Below, in pieces: positions 50,226 to 59,631 of a DNA stretch of 64,000 nt. Position 1 is the stretch's first letter, and every line of letters starts with the position of its first letter. The position numbers and the translations under genes were made by a program. Origin of the DNA: Desulfuromonas sp. KJ2020 (GTDB lineage: Bacteria; Desulfobacterota; Desulfuromonadia; Desulfuromonadales; SZUA-540); NCBI RefSeq assembly GCF_024197615.1, contig NZ_JAKUKE010000001.1, forward strand, positions 279,783-343,782, in the 5' to 3' direction. The notes under the pieces were generated by a model. That model saw only the letters and a list, made by a program, of their open reading frames with translations. It searched no databases and was not told the origin of the DNA.

Positions 50226-50663
50226 CTAAGCCGAATGGGCGGATAGCCGGCCGCTACCTTGGTAGCCTTGCTGAAGCAGGCGCTCAACGGTGCCCACCAC
50301 CTCTTCCGGCTCGCAGAAGTATATTCCTTCACGGCTGGCCTGCAGGCGGCCAAGAAGTGCGTTCCGGTCGTCGTTGCCACGGTCAATAATCAGCAGCGGC
50401 GTTTGTCGACGGATTTCCTGCAGCATGAGGAGCTCGCGGCCATCACCGGCCGCCATGGCGGCGCTGTCGGTTAGAATGAGATGAAGGGGAAAACCGTTGG
50501 TTCGACAATTATGGAGATAGTTGACCCCCTCCATCACATCACCGGCCAGGCGATAGCCATAGCCGCCCAGCTTCATCAGAAAGGTCAGATTGCGGCCATC
50601 CTGGGCCGTCTGACAGATCAGCAGAATCTCTTTTTGTTTTCCGTCAGCCATCCATTCCCCCAT
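50226..50663 (-). CDS. Receiver-like protein without clear output domain
   Basis: 145 aa from ATG 50663 (AGGGAG upstream); ATG 50651 is an alternative. The sequence follows the alternating strand-helix order of a CheY fold ([59 protein letters not shown]), with an aspartate in ILTD at the phospho-acceptor place, but the acidic pair near the first strand is missing (LICQTAQD). It is probably a degenerate receiver. It is encoded between an NtrC-type regulator and a chemoreceptor and is preceded by a consensus sigma-54 promoter. Confidence 0.65.
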   Translation of the reverse strand: MGEWMADGKQKEILLICQTAQDGRNLTFLMKLGGYGYRLAGDVMEGVNYLHNCRTNGFPLHLILTDSAAMAAGDGRELLMLQEIRRQTPLLIIDRGNDDRNALLGRLQASREGIYFCEPEEVVGTVERLLQQGYQGSGRLSAHSA

Positions 50664-50692
50664 TGGCGCTCCCTTGCACGCAATCCGGATAG

Positions 50693-50709
50693 AGCAAGAC
50701 GGGTGCCAA
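50693..50709 (-). promoter_or_regulatory. Sigma-54 (-24/-12) promoter of the receiver/chemoreceptor genes
   Basis: Minus strand TTGGCACCCGTCTTGCT matches the -24 TGGCAC and -12 TTGCT consensus with correct spacing, about 30 bases before the ATG at 50663. The NtrC-type regulator gene lies upstream and operator-like palindromes lie at 50778-50884. Confidence 0.78.
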
Positions 50710-50777
50710 TCTTCTGAATTGAGCACAAGGGCCTGTTTTTACAGCAATTTCAATTTATGGGGAAACCTGAACTGGGA

Positions 50778-50884
50778 GTCGTCACCCATAACCCTGGTTA
50801 TGGGTGACGACCGCTACAGACAGACAAGGCACGGGAATAACAGGGTTTGGGGAACCCCTATAACCGCAGGGGGAGTTATAACTC
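50778..50884 (-). promoter_or_regulatory. Putative enhancer: GGTTATRGG palindromes upstream of the sigma-54 promoter
   Basis: A perfect inverted repeat of 16-bp arms (GTCGTCACCCATAACC, spacer CT, complement) at 50778-50811 contains two head-to-head GGTTATGGG sites; a third copy, GGTTATAGGGG, is at 50855-50865 on the minus strand, and the palindrome GAGTTATAACTC is at 50873-50884. They lie roughly 70-190 bases upstream of the -24/-12 element, as expected for an NtrC-like enhancer. No T-run follows, so this is not a terminator. Confidence 0.6.
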
Positions 50885-50910
50885 AGGCTATAGGCCTCGG
50901 TACGGGCTTT

Positions 50911-52341
50911 CTAATGGTCAGCCCTCTTTTTGAGACGCTTGCTCAGTGCCGGCTGGGAGATGCCAAGCAGACGGGCCGCGATGGTCTGGTTACCCCCGGC
51001 CCTGGCCAGGGCTTCGTCAACCAGAATTTCACCGACCTGGTCCAGGGTAGGAAGAGGATCAAAGAACTGCACCCGGACGCCATCCGGCCCTGCCTTCTCT
51101 TCTCGAGCTCCCGTCGTCGCCGGATTTTCGTCAGACTGAGACATGGCCTTTTTGAAGGCTGCCATGGAAAGGATCCCGCCTCCATGCAGGCTCAGGGCAT
51201 CATAGACCATAGCCCGCAGTTCACGGACATTGCCGGGGAAAGCGTAGGTGGACAGCAGGACAGCCAGTTCCGCTGGCGGGGTGGGACGGCTCTTGCCGAG
51301 CGCAGCGGCGGCCTCGGCCAGAAAGTGTTCCAGCAGGCAGGGAATATCCTCCTGGCGCTGACGCAGGGGAGGAATCTCCAACTGGTGAGCGCAGAGGCGA
51401 TAATAGAGATCCCGGCGAAAGGTCCCCTCGGCCTGGCGCCGCGCCAGATCCTGGTTGGTGGCGCAGACGAGCCGGGTCTGCACCCGGCGAGGGCGATCCG
51501 AGCCCAGGGGGTAATACTCCCCCTCCTGCAAAAGTCGCAGGAGCTTGACCTGCGAGGGCAGACTGAGATCGCCGATTTCGTCGAGGAAGAGCACGCCCCC
51601 CGCCGCCTGCTCGACCATGCCGCTGCGGGCCTGCTCCGCCCCGGTGAAAGCCCCCCGCACATGGCCGAAGAGGGTGTCGGCAAAGACGTGATCGTCGAGG
51701 CCGGCCACATTCACGGCTACCCAAGGTCCGTCGGGGCAGGCCAGGCGATGGGCGGCCCGGGCGAAGAGCTCTTTGCCGACGCCGCTTTCGCCGCGGATGA
51801 GAATCGGTTCGCGGCTGGCCGTGACCGCTTCAAGATAGGAAAAGAGCGTGCGCATTTTCGGGCTGCGGGTCTGAATACCGGCAAAGGCTTCGGGCGTGTC
51901 GAGCCCGCCGTGCAGCATCCTTTCCCGCAGGCGTTCGAGCTCATCCTGCATTTCCCGCTGGGCTAGCGCCCGTTTGACTCCGGCGACCAGGCGTTCGGCC
52001 TCCGTCGTCTTGACGAAATAATCGAAGGCCCCGGCCTTGATGCAGCGCACCGCCGTCTCAAGCTGATTGAGCCCGCTGAGAATCAAGACCGGCAACTGGG
52101 GGAAATCAGCGGCGATCTGAGCCAGCAGTTCCTCTCCGTCATGATGGGGCATAGTCAGGTCGAGTACGACGGCGCTGATCGGCTGGCGGCCGAGAATGTC
52201 CATCACCTCCCGGCTGTCCTGACAGAGGAGGACGTTGTTGATCTTGCCCGAATACTCCAGGGTAAAGGCAAAATTTTCCAGCCAGGACCGCTCGTCATCA
52301 ACGAGAAGTATGGGATGCTGCGGATAGAGGACATCGGTCAT
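50911..52341 (-). CDS. NtrC-family sigma-54 response regulator
   Basis: 476 aa: receiver (~8-125, phospho-acceptor D61 in VVLDLTMP), AAA+ domain with [14 protein letters not shown] and LFLDEIGDL and WxGNVREL-like [11 protein letters not shown], and a Fis-type helix-turn-helix ([24 protein letters not shown]). It activates sigma-54 polymerase after phosphorylation. It overlaps the histidine kinase gene by 4 bases, so the two are a pair. Likely target: the sigma-54 promoter just downstream at 50693-50709. Confidence 0.94.
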   Translation of the reverse strand: MTDVLYPQHPILLVDDERSWLENFAFTLEYSGKINNVLLCQDSREVMDILGRQPISAVVLDLTMPHHDGEELLAQIAADFPQLPVLILSGLNQLETAVRCIKAGAFDYFVKTTEAERLVAGVKRALAQREMQDELERLRERMLHGGLDTPEAFAGIQTRSPKMRTLFSYLEAVTASREPILIRGESGVGKELFARAAHRLACPDGPWVAVNVAGLDDHVFADTLFGHVRGAFTGAEQARSGMVEQAAGGVLFLDEIGDLSLPSQVKLLRLLQEGEYYPLGSDRPRRVQTRLVCATNQDLARRQAEGTFRRDLYYRLCAHQLEIPPLRQRQEDIPCLLEHFLAEAAAALGKSRPTPPAELAVLLSTYAFPGNVRELRAMVYDALSLHGGGILSMAAFKKAMSQSDENPATTGAREEKAGPDGVRVQFFDPLPTLDQVGEILVDEALARAGGNQTIAARLLGISQPALSKRLKKRADH

Positions 52342-53624
52342 CGCGGCGGCTCCTTGGAGACCGGGAAGGCGATGGTGACCACCGTGCCCTGCCCGGGCGT
52401 CGAATCGAAGGTCAACTCCCCCTGATGTTCCCTGACGATGCGGGCGGCGATGGAAAGTCCCAGGCCCGTCCCCCCCTGTTGACGCTTGGTGGTGAAAAAG
52501 GGCTCCAGGATATGGGACAGGTTCTCCTCTTCGATGCCGCTCCCCTCATCGGTCACTCGCACCATACTGCGATGCTGGCTGCTGTCGTAGGAGGTTTCCA
52601 CCCGTACGGCCCGACTGCGATCGGGCAGAGACTGACAGGCATTCATGATGAGGTTGACCACCACCTGCTCGATGCGTTGGGGTGCCCCCATAAAAGGGGG
52701 CAGAGCTTCGGTGTAGTTGACAGCAAAGTGATCGGTCGACACCTTGATGGTATTGGCGGCCAGGCGCACGGCGAACTGCACGACGGCGTTGAGATCAACG
52801 GGTTCGAGCACGCTGAGATCGCCCTGACGGACAAAATCCTTGAGATCCTCGACGATGCCGCGAATACGGCGGCTGCCCTCCAGAATCTGCTCGTACATTC
52901 GCGGGATCTGATCGCGCAGGCGCGAGTAGGGGAGCCGTCCCAGGGTAAAGTCACCCTTTTCGGCCTGGACTTCATCGAGGATGCGGCGCATGTCCTCCCA
53001 GGCTTCCTGCAGCATGGGCACATTGTGCAACGTCAGGGCATTGGGGTTGTTGATCTCGTGGGCCACTCCAGCCGCCAGCTGGCCGAGGGAGGCCAGCCGC
53101 CCGCCACGTTCGGCCTCCTGGCGCATGCGGACCTTTTCGGTCACATCGCTGGTGACGTGAATGACATGAGTAATCTCACCGGACTCGTCCCGCATGGGAA
53201 AAGCCTTGATCCCCCAATAGCCGCCGTCAGGCGCCCTGATCAGTTGATCTTCGGTATGGCCCGACACCAGACAGCGCTGGACCGGGCATTCCTCGCAAGG
53301 CTCGGAGCGGCCATACCACCTTCCGTAGCAGGTCGGACTCGATGGGTTGCCGTGGCGAAGACTGTATGCCGGGTCAGCCTCTTTGTTGCTCCAGCCGAGA
53401 CGCAAATCAGCCGTCAACAGGGTAATGCGGTCAGGGATAGCATGTATAAGCGTCCGGAATTCGAGAGCCCGCTGCCGGGCCAGTTCTTCGTAAGCCCGCA
53501 GCTCCTCTTCAGTCCTTCTTCGTCGGGCGATCTCACGGCTGAGGACGGCATCCAGGCCGATTCGGCGCTGACTTCCCACGGCGGGTTTCAACGTCTTGCG
53601 ATTGAAGGGATTTCGATGACGCAT
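52338..53624 (-). CDS. PAS-domain sensor histidine kinase
   Basis: 428 aa from ATG 53624; a TTG at 53648 is possible. No membrane segment. A PAS domain (~60-170) has a cysteine cluster GRSEPCEECPVQRC, frequent in redox- or metal-sensing Geobacter PAS domains. It is followed by HisKA with the phospho-histidine in AAGVAHEINNPN and HATPase_c (NLIMNACQSL, DEGSGIEEE, GTGLGLSIAARI). Cytoplasmic sensor, partner of the response regulator at 50911. Confidence 0.93.
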   Translation of the reverse strand: MRHRNPFNRKTLKPAVGSQRRIGLDAVLSREIARRRRTEEELRAYEELARQRALEFRTLIHAIPDRITLLTADLRLGWSNKEADPAYSLRHGNPSSPTCYGRWYGRSEPCEECPVQRCLVSGHTEDQLIRAPDGGYWGIKAFPMRDESGEITHVIHVTSDVTEKVRMRQEAERGGRLASLGQLAAGVAHEINNPNALTLHNVPMLQEAWEDMRRILDEVQAEKGDFTLGRLPYSRLRDQIPRMYEQILEGSRRIRGIVEDLKDFVRQGDLSVLEPVDLNAVVQFAVRLAANTIKVSTDHFAVNYTEALPPFMGAPQRIEQVVVNLIMNACQSLPDRSRAVRVETSYDSSQHRSMVRVTDEGSGIEEENLSHILEPFFTTKRQQGGTGLGLSIAARIVREHQGELTFDSTPGQGTVVTIAFPVSKEPPR

Positions 53625-53811
53625 GATCTCGGAGCCTTTTTTAGCCAACCAATGACAGAAAGGAGCTCTGGGGGCAGGCGAAGGCCTGTCAAAAACCCGT
53701 CACAAACGGAAGCTTTTTTCCGCTGGCGGATATAATGCAAAAAACCTGCCCAGGATTAAAACGGAACCCCTTTCCCGGCGGAAGAGAGAAAAGGCTTAAG
53801 ACGGCGGGACC

Positions 53812-56541
53812 TTATTGACCGGAGTAGAAGCAGAAGGCGCCGGGATGGGCAGACCCCATGAGCATGGCCTCAAGCGCCGAGGCCGACAGGGGATGGCTGA
53901 AGTAAAACCCCTGTATTTCATCGCACTGGCGCTGCCTGAGAAATTCGAGCTGCGATCGCTGCTCCACCCCTTCGGCCACGACATGGACACGCAGGCTGTG
54001 GGCCAGGGCGATGATCGCTTCGGCAATGGCGGCATCATCGGGCTGAACATCGATCTCCTGCACAAAAGATTTGTCGATTTTCAGCCGATCGATGGGAAAG
54101 TGTTTGAGATAGTTAAGAGACGAGTAGCCGGTGCCGAAATCGTCGATGGCCAGCTGTACCCCCATCTCTTTCAGGGCATTGAGGGTGTGGCGAGTGGCCC
54201 CAGCATTCTCCATGAGGATGCTCTCCGTCAACTCCAGTTCGAGACAGGAGGCTGGCAGACCGGTTTCCCGCAGCACGCTTTTGATGCATTCGAGCAGCCC
54301 GCCTTCCCTGAACTGCTTACCGGAAAGATTCACCGCCATGCGCAAGGGTGAAAAGCCCGCGTCCAGCCAGGCCTTGTTTTGCCGACAGGCCGTTTCGAGC
54401 ACCCAGCGGCCAATGGGGAGAATCTGACCCGTCTCCTCGGCCATGGGGATGAACTGACTCGGGGAAATCACCCCCAAATCCGGATGCTGCCAGCGCAGAA
54501 GGGCTTCGGTGCCCGTCATTTTGCCGGTTTTCAGGCACAGCTGCGGCTGGTACTCGAGAAAGAATTCGTTGCGCTCCAGGGCTCGGCGCAGGTCATTGGC
54601 CAGCAGCATTTTTTCCAGAGCCTGGGCATGCATCTCAGAAGCGTAAAACTGGAAGTTGTTACGCCCCCGCTCTTTGGCCTGATACATAGCCGTATCGGCA
54701 TTTTTCAGCAGGGTCTCCGCGTCAAGCCCGTCGGCCGGGTAAAGAGCGATGCCCAGACTGCCCGTGGTGAAAACCTCACGCCCCCCCAGCGATATAGGCT
54801 GGGAAAGAACATCGAGGACCTTCTTCGCGACCTCGCCGACGGTGGCTTCGTTACTGACATCGTCCAGCAGCAGAATGAATTCGTCGCCCCCCAGTCGGGC
54901 CACGGTGTCGCTCTTGCGCATGCAGTCGCTGAGTCGGCCGGCAATCACCCGCAGCAGGTGGTCGCCCGAATCGTGCCCGAGGGTGTCATTGACCGCCTTG
55001 AACTGATCGAGATCGAGAAAGATCACCCCCAGCTTCAACCTGTTTCGCCCCGCCTTGGCGATCATCTGGCCGAGGCGGTCCCGCAACAGCACACGGTTGG
55101 GCAGGCCGGTGAGCATATCGTAATAGGCCAGCCGCTCGATCTGGCTCTGGGCCTTTTTCCGCTCGGTGATGTCGTCGAAGATAATGGCAACCTGCCCGGG
55201 CGAGGGACAGATCGCGGAAAGAGCCAGAATTTTGTCGGAAGGTTCGTAGATCTTTTCCAGATGCACAGGCTGGCCTGTCTCCACCACTCTGGCAAACGCT
55301 CCCAGCAGCGGCGGCTTCCCCTTGGCGTTGGGCGGGTAGATCTGTGAGCCGAGCCGGCCAAGCACCCGGTCACGGCGCAGACCAAGAATCCGCTCATATG
55401 ACGGATTGACATCCACTATACGATAGTCAATGGCCCTGCCTGCCTCATCATAGATTAACTCTTTCAGGGCCATGCCTTCATGCATGGTGCTGTAGAGGGA
55501 GCGATAGCGCTCCTCGCTCTTCTGCAGGCGTTCTTCGGCCTCTTTTCGCGCCGAAATATCGATGAAGCTCTCCAGAAACTTCTCCCGCCCCCCGATATCC
55601 ACCCGGATCACGGTTTTGAGGACCGGCGAATGCTGGCCACAGGCAGTCACCAGCACCTGCTCCGAATTATCGATGGTTCTACCGCCATCCACAGGACAGC
55701 GCCCCTGCAGGGCGGGACAGATGAAGTCATGGCAGACCTTGCCGATCATGTCCTCGGACCGCGCCCCGACGAGACTGGCCGCCGCCTCGTTGACGAGTTC
55801 AATCTGTTTCGTTTGGGGATCGATGACCATGATCCCCGCCTGAACGCTGTTGAGAATCGTCTTCAGGCGGGCTTCAGCTTCACGAAGGGCCTGTTCATTG
55901 CGCCGGCGCTCGGTGATATCCGTGCAGACGAGTATGACCTGGGCGATTTCACCCTGATTATCTTTGAGGGGGGTGGCAATGACATGATAGTTCCGGCCGC
56001 CGGCAACAAAATCCTGCTGCTCGACCACCGCCTTTTCCGCCATGACCTGATCGAAGATGCACTCCTGCGGGTGTGTCTCGGGATCGCACATGAGTTCGCG
56101 AAGATTATAACCAATCACCTCCGGGCGGCCTGGGAAAAAGAGCTCCTGACTCTTGCGATTGTAGGCCTGTAACTGCCGGTTTTTATCAACCACCAGGATC
56201 GCGGCGCCCGCCGAATCGAAAATGGCCTGGATTTCACCGTGGGCCAGGGCGAGGGTCTCGTTGGTCTCCCGCAGATGCTCCAGAACCTGCGAAAAAGAGT
56301 CGGCCACAATGCCGATAGGATCGACCTGAACCAGGGTCTCGTCGTCCAGTTCCTCCGCCCGCAAAGGCAGGGTGCCAATAACTTCCAGCAGCTGATTGGT
56401 CTTCTGGCGCACATAGGTGCTCAGGGCTTTTTCCCGCTCCTGCAGGGAGAAAAAGTCATTCAGCAACTGCTCCGCCCCTTTGAGGGGCCCTTCCCGCAGG
56501 TCGATGATTTTGGCTTTTGGTTCTGCCGAATCTTTTGCCAT
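53812..56541 (-). CDS. Cytoplasmic multi-PAS GGDEF-EAL protein
   Basis: 909 aa without membrane segments. A ~90-residue N-terminal helical region, then three PAS domains (from ~100, ~225 and ~345), GGDEF with intact RLGGDEF, and EAL with intact GTEALLRW, LELTES, DDFGTGYS, KIDKSF and EGVEQ. The second PAS has the FICPALQGRCPVDGG cysteine motif also typical of this group. Both making and breaking of c-di-GMP are possible. It lies just upstream of the histidine kinase gene in the same direction. Confidence 0.93.
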   Translation of the reverse strand: MAKDSAEPKAKIIDLREGPLKGAEQLLNDFFSLQEREKALSTYVRQKTNQLLEVIGTLPLRAEELDDETLVQVDPIGIVADSFSQVLEHLRETNETLALAHGEIQAIFDSAGAAILVVDKNRQLQAYNRKSQELFFPGRPEVIGYNLRELMCDPETHPQECIFDQVMAEKAVVEQQDFVAGGRNYHVIATPLKDNQGEIAQVILVCTDITERRRNEQALREAEARLKTILNSVQAGIMVIDPQTKQIELVNEAAASLVGARSEDMIGKVCHDFICPALQGRCPVDGGRTIDNSEQVLVTACGQHSPVLKTVIRVDIGGREKFLESFIDISARKEAEERLQKSEERYRSLYSTMHEGMALKELIYDEAGRAIDYRIVDVNPSYERILGLRRDRVLGRLGSQIYPPNAKGKPPLLGAFARVVETGQPVHLEKIYEPSDKILALSAICPSPGQVAIIFDDITERKKAQSQIERLAYYDMLTGLPNRVLLRDRLGQMIAKAGRNRLKLGVIFLDLDQFKAVNDTLGHDSGDHLLRVIAGRLSDCMRKSDTVARLGGDEFILLLDDVSNEATVGEVAKKVLDVLSQPISLGGREVFTTGSLGIALYPADGLDAETLLKNADTAMYQAKERGRNNFQFYASEMHAQALEKMLLANDLRRALERNEFFLEYQPQLCLKTGKMTGTEALLRWQHPDLGVISPSQFIPMAEETGQILPIGRWVLETACRQNKAWLDAGFSPLRMAVNLSGKQFREGGLLECIKSVLRETGLPASCLELELTESILMENAGATRHTLNALKEMGVQLAIDDFGTGYSSLNYLKHFPIDRLKIDKSFVQEIDVQPDDAAIAEAIIALAHSLRVHVVAEGVEQRSQLEFLRQRQCDEIQGFYFSHPLSASALEAMLMGSAHPGAFCFYSGQ

Positions 56542-56555
56542 GGATGATCCCTCGC

Positions 56556-56798
56556 TTATTCGCTTCTGCCGGCGATGGTCAGGCGATAGTGCGCCCCTTC
56601 TTTGTCCACCGTGACAGCATATCCCATATTCTCTGCGGCTTCGGCGATGCGCGTGGTTGAATCCCGGTTATCGGACAACACCACCAGGGCCAGTGTTCCG
56701 TGGCGCAAAGCCGCCTGATGGATGTTAATCTCTTTCAGGGCGACCAGCAGCGTGGACGGACAGATCTGGTTGCGAACATCGAGTTTCAGGGTTTCCAT
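56556..56798 (-). CDS. TusA-like sulfurtransferase-family protein
   Basis: 80 aa from ATG 56798 with GGAGG upstream. It has the TusA fold order with the CP motif at C13 (QICPSTLLVALKEI) in the normal place; the usual CPxP reads CPST, so the second proline is missing. Such small proteins carry sulfur as a persulfide on the cysteine. It lies 31 bases after the YeeE gene, the pairing known from thiosulfate uptake systems. Confidence 0.85.
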   Translation of the reverse strand: METLKLDVRNQICPSTLLVALKEINIHQAALRHGTLALVVLSDNRDSTTRIAEAAENMGYAVTVDKEGAHYRLTIAGRSE

Positions 56799-56829
56799 AA
56801 CCACCCTCCACCGGAATAATCCTGCTCCA

Positions 56830-57939
56830 TCAGCGTAGAACCACGTTCACGAAAAGTCGGGCACCCAGCCAGGCGCCGGGAAAGAGCCCCAGGATGAAGA
56901 GCAGGCTCTGGGTGACCAGCAGAGGCCCTCCTCCCAGCAGGTGCCAGACATTGCACCCCGGCGCCAGGCGGGACGCCAGTCCCATGGCTACCCCCCCCAG
57001 GACGGCGGAAAGGGCCTGCCGCCAGGGCAGGCGAAAAGAGAGTCGAAATTCGCCGAGCAGGATAGCCGAAGCGGCGGCGCCCAAAACGATGCCGGCGATG
57101 AGGGGGAACTGCAGCACCACCACGCCATCGAGCCTTGGTCCGCCCCCACCGGAGAGTGGCCCGCCGCCGAAACGCTCCACCGCCATCATCGTCTCGTTCT
57201 GAAAATAGGCAAGGCCGGCCACGTGTTCCGGAAAAAACAGCTGTTCAATCCAGCTTCCCATCTTGGCATAGGACGTGGTTATGCCCATGGGGGATCCCAG
57301 CAGCCCGCAGGCTGCCACGCCGATCAGAGCCAGCAGCAAAGCGGCTTTCCAGGGTTGCAGATAACCGGAGACTACCGATGGCCTCACCATGGCCCCCGTT
57401 CGGAGCCAGCGCCAAAGGGGAACAGCCAGGATGACCGCAAGCCCGAAGATCATGGGTGTCGTCGCCAGCCCCAGGTGCACCGGCAGCGTCTTGCCTATCA
57501 CAGGCAGCTTGAGATAATCGGTCCATGCCATCCAGACCGGGTGAATTTCGGCGTAGAGAACACTGCCGGCCAGCAGCCCGAAAAACGCCAGCAGACTCGG
57601 AAAGCGGCCAGCGCCCATCTTGTAAAGTGTCCCGACGACGCAGCCACCGGCCAGCACCATGCCGATGCCGAAGAGGATGCCGCCCAACAGGTTGGTCAGA
57701 GCGGGGGTTTTATAGAGGACCTGCATCGCCGGAAAGAGCCCGGCCAGACGGCCAGCTTCGAGGAGCACCATGCTGGCCGCGATCATCAGCAGCAGACTGC
57801 GCTGCATGCCGTCCACACCGGTGAGGAACAAGTCGCGGAACATGCCGGCGATGCAAAAATCGGCGCGATGCATCACCACGCCAGCCGCCAGCCCGAGCAG
57901 CAACGAGAAACCGGCAATCAGAAACGCATGGTATGTCAA
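56830..57939 (-). CDS. YeeE/YedE-family sulfur (thiosulfate-type) transporter
   Basis: 369 aa, about nine to ten membrane segments. Family motifs with conserved cysteines: MHRADFCIAGMFRD near the start, GGCVVGTLYKMGAG in the middle and ASRLAPGCNVWHLLGG near the end, the cysteines that pass thiosulfate through the YeeE channel. Membrane uptake of thiosulfate or a related sulfur or selenium ion is likely. It forms a unit with the TusA-like gene. Confidence 0.88.
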   Translation of the reverse strand: MTYHAFLIAGFSLLLGLAAGVVMHRADFCIAGMFRDLFLTGVDGMQRSLLLMIAASMVLLEAGRLAGLFPAMQVLYKTPALTNLLGGILFGIGMVLAGGCVVGTLYKMGAGRFPSLLAFFGLLAGSVLYAEIHPVWMAWTDYLKLPVIGKTLPVHLGLATTPMIFGLAVILAVPLWRWLRTGAMVRPSVVSGYLQPWKAALLLALIGVAACGLLGSPMGITTSYAKMGSWIEQLFFPEHVAGLAYFQNETMMAVERFGGGPLSGGGGPRLDGVVVLQFPLIAGIVLGAAASAILLGEFRLSFRLPWRQALSAVLGGVAMGLASRLAPGCNVWHLLGGGPLLVTQSLLFILGLFPGAWLGARLFVNVVLR

Positions 57940-58035
57940 AAAAACAACCTCCTCCGAGATAAAACAGGATGCAGGATTATCTTTAGCAAAAAATCAGCCA
58001 ACGGGTGAACATGTCGGTCTACCCATTGTTTTACA

Positions 58036-58058
58036 AGGATTAACATGATTTTAATCCT
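58036..58058 (-). promoter_or_regulatory. Possible operator dyad upstream of the YeeE gene
   Basis: AGGATTAA and TTAATCCT, 8-bp perfect arms, 7 bases apart, about 97 bases before the YeeE start. The binding protein is unknown. Confidence 0.35.
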
Positions 58059-58235
58059 ATAGTGGAGACGATGATCAACGTCCGTCCCTGGCGATAGCCC
58101 GGCAGAATCCGTCAAAAAACGGCATAGGTCTCTGAATTCCACGTAAAAAACGAAACAAGGTACCACAGCTTGAACTTTGGCAGCCTTCGATTAAAATCTG
58201 ACGATATCCCCAATTATCCTGAAAAAGGAGGAATC

Positions 58236-58856
58236 ATGAAAAACATCCAGATCCAGGTCGTCTTTTACAGCATGTACGGTCACGTCTACCAGATGGCCGA
58301 AGCCATAGCGGCCGGCGTGAATGAAATCGAAGGGGCCGAAGCCCTGCTGCTGCAGGTTCCCGAGCTCATGAGCGAAGAAGCTCTGAAGGCTGCCGGCGCG
58401 ACCAAGGCCCGCCAGGCCTTTGCCCATATTCCCGTGGCGAACCCGCAGCAGCTGGCCGAGGCCGATGCTATCATCTTCGGCACCCCCACTCGCTTCGGCA
58501 ACATGTGCGGCCAGATGCGCAACTTTCTCGACCAGACCGGCAAGCTGTGGCTGGAAGGAAAACTTATCGGCAAGGTGGGTAGCGTCTTCACCTCGACGGC
58601 GACCCAGCACGGGGGGCAGGAGACGACCATCACCAGCTTTCACACCACCCTGCTGCACCACGGCATGGTCATTGTCGGGGTACCCTATTCGGAACAGGGG
58701 CTGCTCAAAATGGATGAAGTCACCGGCGGTACGCCTTACGGCGCCAGCACCCTGGCGGCCGGGGACGGCTCCCGCCAGCCCAGTGAAAACGAGTTGACCC
58801 TGGCCCGTGCCCAAGGCCGCCGAGTGGCGGAAATCGCTCTGAAACTGTGCCGCTGA
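58236..58856 (+). CDS. wrbA: NAD(P)H:quinone oxidoreductase WrbA
   Basis: 206 aa from ATG 58236 with AAAGGAGG upstream; the longer frame from 58170 lacks a site. Flavodoxin-like fold: [19 protein letters not shown] (FMN phosphate loop), [21 protein letters not shown] and [13 protein letters not shown] as in WrbA. It reduces quinones by two electrons, protecting against redox cycling. It is a single gene convergent with the cytochrome operon, with a shared terminator. Confidence 0.95.
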   Translation: MKNIQIQVVFYSMYGHVYQMAEAIAAGVNEIEGAEALLLQVPELMSEEALKAAGATKARQAFAHIPVANPQQLAEADAIIFGTPTRFGNMCGQMRNFLDQTGKLWLEGKLIGKVGSVFTSTATQHGGQETTITSFHTTLLHHGMVIVGVPYSEQGLLKMDEVTGGTPYGASTLAAGDGSRQPSENELTLARAQGRRVAEIALKLCR

Positions 58857-58874
58857 TCGTCCCGATCCCTGCAT

Positions 58875-58915
58875 AAAAAAGAGGCCGCTTTCCTTTCGGG
58901 AGCGGCCTCTTTTTG
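58875..58915. terminator. Bidirectional terminator between wrbA and the cytochrome operon
   Basis: GAGGCCGCT and AGCGGCCTC form the stem core, flanked by AAAAAA and TTTTT. It closes wrbA rightward and the cytochrome operon leftward. Confidence 0.92.
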
Positions 58916-58933
58916 TTCGTCATGAAGCAATAT

Positions 58934-59629
58934 TCAGGCGGCTTTCACCTGCGTGCTCTCCTTGACCCCTTCCTGAGTTTCCTCATGCCCGCCTTCCTCA
59001 GGCTCTTCCACTTTCTCCCATCCCGTCCACATGGGGACGATATGCGCCATCACAGTATGACCCAGAGTAGCCAGATAGACGTGGGTAAAGAGAAAAGCGC
59101 ACAGGCCGCAGGCGAGCAGGAAGTGCAGACCCACCAGAAACTTCAGGCCGCCGAACAGCAGAACCAGTTCGCGCAAGGGAGCGATATTCATCAGCAGCAG
59201 ACCCGAGACGATGACCAGGGGAACCAGGATCATCATGATGACCAGGTAGGCCGACTTCTGCAGAGGATTGAACTTGTTGTCCGGGGTGGTGTGATGAGGG
59301 TTGGGACCCCCGCGGAAGTAGTTGAAGAAGTAGAATATCCCTTGACGCAGAAGGCCATGCTGCAGATCGTCCTTGCCCGGCAGATACAGTTTCTTCAGAG
59401 TGCCGGCGACCACCAGGTAGTAAAAGAGCCAGAGGCCGAAAGAGATGGCTACGACCACCCCGGCCGTATTGTGCAGCCGGATAGCGGCCTTGTAGGTCCC
59501 GAACAGGTTCACGTATTCGGGAAAGCGGATCTGAATGCCGGTGGCAATCAGCGTAATGATGCCCAGGGCGTTGAGCCAGTGCCAGATGCGGACCGGTGTC
59601 GGCTGCAGATAGATCATTTTTGCTTTCAT
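58934..59629 (-). CDS. Cytochrome b (b561/formate-dehydrogenase-gamma type)
   Basis: 231 aa with four membrane helices. Histidines suited to axial heme ligation appear in RIWHWLNALG (helix 1), IRLHNTAGVV (helix 2) and LVGLHFLLACGL and LFTHVYLATLGHT (helix 4). YLQPTPVRIWHW near the start is typical of b561-like quinol/menaquinol oxidase subunits. The C-terminal tail is rich in glutamate. It starts 2 bases after the multiheme cytochrome gene ends and is the likely quinone-side partner of that cytochrome. Confidence 0.87.
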   Translation of the reverse strand: MKAKMIYLQPTPVRIWHWLNALGIITLIATGIQIRFPEYVNLFGTYKAAIRLHNTAGVVVAISFGLWLFYYLVVAGTLKKLYLPGKDDLQHGLLRQGIFYFFNYFRGGPNPHHTTPDNKFNPLQKSAYLVIMMILVPLVIVSGLLLMNIAPLRELVLLFGGLKFLVGLHFLLACGLCAFLFTHVYLATLGHTVMAHIVPMWTGWEKVEEPEEGGHEETQEGVKESTQVKAA

Positions 59630-59631
59630 GA

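Noticed and set aside
58180..58200. Sigma-54-like TTTGGCAG upstream of wrbA
   Set aside because: The -24 half is fair but there is no GC at the right distance for a -12 element.
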